Of a DNA stretch of 64,000 bases, positions 59,601 to 64,000 are shown in pieces; position 1 is the stretch's first letter, and each line of letters begins with the position of its first letter. The stretch is from Bryoerythrophyllum caledonicum (taxonomy: Eukaryota; Streptophyta; Bryopsida; Pottiales; Pottiaceae). Where the stretch lies: NCBI GenBank assembly GCA_963971425.1, contig OZ020520.1, positions 28,117,535 through 28,181,534 of the forward strand. The letters are read 5' to 3'. A program made the position numbers and the translations under genes. A model generated the notes under the pieces. The model was not told the DNA's origin. It saw only the letters and a list, made by a program, of their open reading frames with translations, and made no database searches.

Positions 59601-60906
59601 GGAGGCTTGAACCATCTGTGGCATCAATCTGAAACTCGCAGCTAATGTGGTAAAGAAATTTGGGAGGTCTTTTGTGTTTTTGAACACTTCAAGACTTGAA
59701 GAATGAAGACATGAAGACTTGAAGATAAGAAGACAAGAAGACTCGCGTGTTGTGGCTTGTGGCTTTATTATTCCTAGCCGGCTTTGGAGGCTCGTTGTCT
59801 TTATTTGTTATTCCCAGCCGGTTTTGGAGGCTAGTTGTTTTTTTCAATTCTGCTTCGTAAACTTTGTTGCGGCGAAGTGGGGTTAATGGCCCACACGGTC
59901 GTGTTTATGTTGTTCCCACCGGTGAGGCGCGATTGCTGGTCACCGTGGGTTTGAAGTTTAGGAGCCAATCTTTCGGACGGTCAGCTCGTGGTTTGGCCGT
60001 CCCGTTTTACCCGTCCGAGGCCGTAGTTTCTTATCACCTACCCTTACCCTTAACCCTTTAGAACCACCACCGAATAGGCCAACGTGGACCAGTTTGAAGA
60101 AGGTTGAAGAAGATTCGACGTTCAAGAATCGACGTTTTACTGAAAGACAACCTTTGTTATCAAATCATACTAGCAGCAGCCAGAATCCCCGTGATTTCCC
60201 AGAGCAAAACTCTCTCTACACGACACCGCTTAGGTGTCGTCTACGTGGCGCCTAGTTGGCACCATTTCCAGCCTCCCAAAATCTCCGAAAATCGTCCCTG
60301 TCGCTGGGATGTCCTCGCGTTTTTGGTGATGTCCCCACGCGTTGGTACGTCAGAGGGATGTAAATTCGGATGTCTACATGTCTCCTGGGACATGATTCAG
60401 GACGTGACAAAAACACGGGTTTCTTATAGTGAAGGTTATGTGTGGATTGGGAGGGCTGGGTATTTTCTGCTAACCTGAACTTAGAGGGAGAAGCAACCAG
60501 CTTGCATGATCAGGACTACATACATAATGGTAAGAAATTGTTGAATCCCATTGATAGCAATGTCCGTACCTTGAGATTAGGAGGTGATTTTGCTCTTCAC
60601 CAGCAAATTTGTCAGGTGTTTAACCGGTTTACAGTGGATGAGCACGGGTTGCTCCAAGAAGATTATGATAGAAAGGATCGTGAGAATTGGGCTAGCGCTC
60701 AGAGATTGTGTTCTCAGAAGGTGAGAGATTGTTTGAGGGCGCTCCGTTTGTCCACTGATTTGCACCGTGAACGCACTCTAGGGACTGAGATGTATTTAGA
60801 GATATGTGCTGACTACATCGATATCTTTTTGTCTCCACGTCACGACCTGCGCGCTCGGATTGTGAAGGCTGCTAAGGTTTCTTTTTTTTTCAGAATCTGG
60901 AAATGA

Positions 60907-61315
60907 GCGACGCTATTTTGTGAGCCTAGAGCAGTGAGCGGTGAGCAGAGAGCAGAAAAAATATACTCATTTTAGGAAAAATGATTATTTTATTATAATT
61001 TTATTATAAAATTTCCATTTCTATTTATATTTAGTAAATAAATAGCCCTATTACCGTGTAAGTTTTACATAATAAAAAATAATATACGTCCATTAAAATA
61101 GGTTTAGGGTCAAAAAACTTGAATTACATTAATCATTATACATAATCAGTAATAGATGAACATAATTGCCAAAAAACAAAATAGGAATTTGTACAATCAA
61201 GACATTACACCACTGAAGAGATAAAACTTTGTAGTGGCCCTTTTAGTCTCACTACATTTTTACTGCTCATTGAATATTGATTGCAGTACAAGGATGCCAA
61301 ACGACATAAGAAACC
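60907..61315. other. AT-rich spacer between two transposase-like genes
   Basis: No ORF with features. The two flanking genes converge here. It probably holds both 3' UTRs. Confidence 0.4.
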
Positions 61316-64000
61316 TTAAGGAATAGGATGCCTAAGTAGACCACTCTCAAGAATATGCTTGATCTCGTTAAAGCTGAGACTTGGAGCATGTATAAACACA
61401 TTAGTTTCGGAGTCTAATCCACATATCACAATAAAAATGTAATACAAGTGTTTACAATTTGTCCACTGACCTCGCTTACCTAGAGATTTCCTCATCATCT
61501 CTTGGAAAAATGGACATGAACAAGTGGGAAACTGTCCAACAGTGATAGAGTATTGTTCAATTTTTGGAGGAGTTCCGGAATCAAACGTAACAACGCAGCC
61601 AAGAGCTGGAATAGGTATCATGGTCAACCGGCGAAGACGGCCTGTGACCAATAGGGCTGATGCACAAACATTGGCTTGTTTCGATGATGGTGCTTTTGCA
61701 TTCCTACGAATGTTTTTTCCAAATCTCCGCTTGGGATGATCATCAGGAAATTCCGGAGAAATATATCCGGACAAATCGACTGGAATTTGCTGACCTTCAA
61801 ATAATCTCCGTGGCGATATTGCAGCACGAGGCTGAAGATGAAATCCTGCATTCTCCAAAGCAAGAATCTCAGAGATGGTTAGATTAGTGCCCATCTTCAC
61901 TGGCCAAGTCTCTGGCACAGCTGGTCTTGACACCACCCACTTGCGCTTTGTACCCTTCACGCATCTTTCAATATCATCGTTGCAGAAGAAGAACTGCATA
62001 CGCTCCATCCGGTTCCTCTGGTAATTGTCCATCATTCCAGTGTATGTTGGAGCCGCCGTGTTCTTACCATCTTGGACAATCTTCGCAACACACTTTTTCT
62101 TCGTAATTGCCTGTTGGGCAAAACATGCTTTCGCTGAGGTCTTAGGTAATCTTGCAATGTGCCACTCAGTCACATCGCATGCAGTTTCTTGGACAGAAGT
62201 CACATGCACTTTCGAAGGTGCAACAATAGTTGTCTCCACATCTTCACGTGCATTTTGTTGATCTTCATTTGTCTCTTCTTGAACTCCAGCTCTTGGTGAT
62301 GCATCCTCTCCGGAAGTTGATGATCCGCGCCTAGTTTGAACACGAGGCCGAGAGAAGTTGACCTTGTCGGGTCTGTGGGAGTCGCCGTCGCAACCGGGAG
62401 GAAGATCTAACTTCCGTTTTAAAGAACCAAATACCTCCTCACCTTCAAGATGTGGTTCTCGAGTACAAATATAGGAAGCTCCAGGTAGTTTGGCCATTGC
62501 AGCATGGAGTGCTTTAGGATTACCTGATTGTTGAGTTGTACGCTGAGCCACTCGTAAGAGGAGTTCTTCCTTGTTAGGACCGGTGCCTGGTCGATCACCA
62601 TTCAAATATTGGAAGTAGGCGACCACTTGCATGAAGGCTCGAACATAATCATCCACAGTTGCAACATAGAGATCATTGCCACGATTCCCAGACTGTTGTA
62701 ACCACTTGTTATGTACGGTCTCCGCAAGATTGCAAGAAGGCATTTCAGCCAACTCAGGTTCGGAGAGAGGCTGTCAAAAATCAAGCATTATACAAAATAT
62801 TAGAGTAAAACAAAATAATGGATTTAGAACCATCGATTAAAATTTGACAAATTCAACATTGACGTGGATATCATAAAGAGGATGGGTCAAAATATACCAT
62901 TTGCATGAACCCGCCCCATTGGCGGTAGCGAAAATGCCAAAAGGCTAACCAAAGATCTAGATGGACGATCTCCTCATTTGTTGTTGCTCCAGAAGACAAC
63001 CACCAAGATCGGATGGCATGGTATCTAGCCTCCGCCTCGTCAATGGTTTTTGCATCCTTGTATTGCTTGCACATTTGGCGATGTTGTGCTTGGAGATCCG
63101 GCCGAATACTTGCTTTTGTGTGTTTCTCCAAAGATTGGGTCCAATGGAAGAGACATGTCCTCTCTTGATTCTCCATAGGCACCGATGCATCTCCAGTACC
63201 GTAGATGATGCGAATAGCATTCCAATTTGCTTGTGCACTATCCGCCATAAATCCTTTAAATTTTGGGTTTGAAATGCCATGCCTGGCCATGATGATGTTG
63301 AGATTCTTCCAAAATAATATTTGGGCAGTAGCATCTTCTGACTGCATATCACAGACGGCAATAGTCATGACTCGACAGTATTGAGCGTCATAAACATGGC
63401 AAGCCATGGTAGTCCATCCTTTGACACGCTTGACGTGGTCATACATGATCCATGCGTTCTCCAAGTCCCCTCCAGACTGCATCCGCTTTACAAGATCTAC
63501 TCCACTTCCGGGGCCAACTTCAGACATTTTGAAAACGAAGACTTTATCGGAGTCCGATCCTTGGCCAGGAAACTTGTTTTCTTGAACAAACGTCCACTTG
63601 CTAGATCCGCGAAGCTTAGTAATACTATCCATAACTCCAAATCGACGCAAGTACCGAAAGGTGGTGACCTTGTTGCGAATGCTTGGCGAAGTCATGTGCT
63701 TGCAAGTATTAAGCACGGGTATAAGTTCCTTGAATGTGAGAGTAGTTTGAGGTGCATCGTCAGAGTGAAGCAATAACTCTCCGACTAAATCCTTGCTTGC
63801 TTCCATTATAATGGCAGAATTGGTGGCTGAAGGTGTCCTCTCTACTTGCTCTCCTAGAATACTATCTGCCCTATCTGCAAATTCCCTATCAACTCCAATC
63901 TTCACAGGATGTGCATGTGAACCAAGGTGGATACAAGCACGAGTCATATGATCTTTAGTAAGAACATAATAGATTTTTGCAGGACAGATGGCTAAGCAAG
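61316..64000 (-). CDS. MULE-type transposase-like protein with SWIM zinc finger (partial, runs off the right edge)
   Basis: Two exons: (edge) 64000-62898 and 62770-61316, intron 62897-62771 with GT-AG ends, phase 0 (FMQM|PLSEPELAEMPSC). The frame is open to the window edge upstream of ATG 63947 (AKIYYVLTKDH), so the true start is outside. Exon 1 has a MULE-like core: MTIAVCDMQSEDATAQILFW, KFKGFMADSAQANWNAI (catalytic-type Asp) and CLFHW (C..H). Exon 2 ends in a SWIM finger, TCSCPFFQ...WTNCKHLYYI (CxC...CxH). MULE core plus SWIM is the arrangement of Mutator transposases and their domesticated FAR1/FHY3 relatives. No stop or frameshift is seen in about 2.6 kb, unlike all other transposon genes here, so it may be active or domesticated. 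No terminal repeats were identified. Confidence 0.7.

Larger units (their letters stand above)
55435..60431. mobile_element. CACTA (En/Spm-type) transposon, 4,997 bp, with AAG target duplication
   Basis: The element begins CACTATAAGAAACCCGTG and ends with its exact inverted copy. The first 23 bases match perfectly and similarity extends to about 45 with one indel. It is flanked by AAG at 55432-55434 and 60432-60434; 3-bp duplications and CACTA termini are diagnostic of this superfamily. Subterminal DNA (56260-57550 and the last 400 bases) is rich in short repeats (GACATGTC, ACGTC, GGAAAACAT), as expected for transposase binding. No TNP2-like transposase ORF was found, so it is probably non-autonomous. 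It carries a minisatellite, an orphan gene and a 3-copy repeat, listed separately. Confidence 0.9.
52929..60906 (+). pseudogene. Zinc-finger DDE-transposase-like gene, split by a CACTA element
   Basis: The coding sequence runs 52929-53822 (frame 3), shifts to frame 2 at about 53819, reads on through TAG 54053-54055 to 55144, through TGA 55145 and TGA 55286 to the insertion at 55434, and resumes at 60432 (to about 60906). The N-terminus starts MGVALDRITLWTLEGDF. Two similar zinc fingers follow: WCGECKKDC...KRSHIMSIAH (53513-53620) and KCSYCREMM...LRSHIVGPKH (about 53850-53960). A Cys/His-containing region comes next (FPDLTCPMC), then VLLAEDETKVRGRVSW and DTLVGFCG (55005-55085), a block like the first catalytic stretch of P-element/THAP9-type transposases. 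GHASDGDSRTRQLML (about 55365-55408) lies just before the insertion. After it come NWASAQRLCSQKVRDCLRAL and the end. Superfamily placement is tentative. Confidence 0.55.

Noticed and set aside
1-64000. CRISPR array, operon structure or bacterial genes
   Set aside because: Introns, nuclear-type housekeeping genes and eukaryotic transposons throughout; repeats here are minisatellites without CRISPR spacing.

Overview
The window looks like a nuclear contig from a streptophyte green plant, probably a non-seed lineage (charophyte alga, bryophyte or lycophyte). The evidence is a plastid-targeted HCF244-type photosystem II assembly protein, a plant-type Rab5, a plant-like TRAPPC3/BET3, short GT-AG introns, GGGTTTAG telo-box-like motifs near housekeeping genes, and a repeat load typical of large plant genomes. 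The species cannot be read from the sequence.

Layout. 1-18.7 kb is a repeat zone. It holds a degenerate minisatellite (2.1-3.0 kb), an ORF1-like RNA-binding protein (3.28-4.72 kb), and a long, strongly A/C-biased non-LTR retrotransposon (about 5.7-12.6 kb, plus strand). That element carries two 2A-like modules, an APE endonuclease, a reverse transcriptase and the start of an RNase H. Two fragments of the same family lie on the minus strand (0.27-0.84 and 12.87-13.84 kb) and supply the missing C-terminal zinc finger and restriction-like endonuclease. A 970-bp foldback Tc1/mariner derivative (14.5-15.5 kb) and a small MITE inside a 35-bp minisatellite (18.2-18.7 kb) follow.

19.3-44.4 kb is a gene island with five genes whose exons I could join by splice sites and phase: HCF244 (minus, 7 exons), TRAPPC3/BET3 (plus, 5 exons), a RABF/Rab5 GTPase (minus, 7 exons), a large ZGRF1-like helicase (minus, over 20 exons, 30.7-42.6 kb) and ribosomal protein uL6/RPL9 (plus, 3 exons). 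HCF244/BET3 and ZGRF1/RPL9 are head-to-head pairs. The helicase has two tandem DUF2439 domains, a GRF zinc finger, a UPF1-like core and an unrecognised C-terminal extension of about 250 residues.

44.4-64 kb is again repeats: a Tc1 transposase relic with DD34E spacing, arm-related to the 14.5-kb foldback; a decayed Ty1/copia pol (minus); a zinc-finger DDE-like gene (plus) split by a 4,997-bp CACTA element with clean TIRs and an AAG target duplication; and a MULE/SWIM-type gene (minus) running off the right edge. The CACTA element carries no recognisable transposase but contains a compact unrecognised 140-codon gene with its own TATA box and polyadenylation signal.

The five island genes serve different cell functions (plastid PSII assembly, ER-Golgi tethering, endosome traffic, recombination/repair, translation) and show no sign of joint function beyond shared divergent promoters. 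Candidates for something undescribed are the dual-endonuclease LINE with duplicated 2A-like peptides, the tandem-DUF2439 ZGRF1 protein with its extra C-terminus, and the orphan gene inside the CACTA element.
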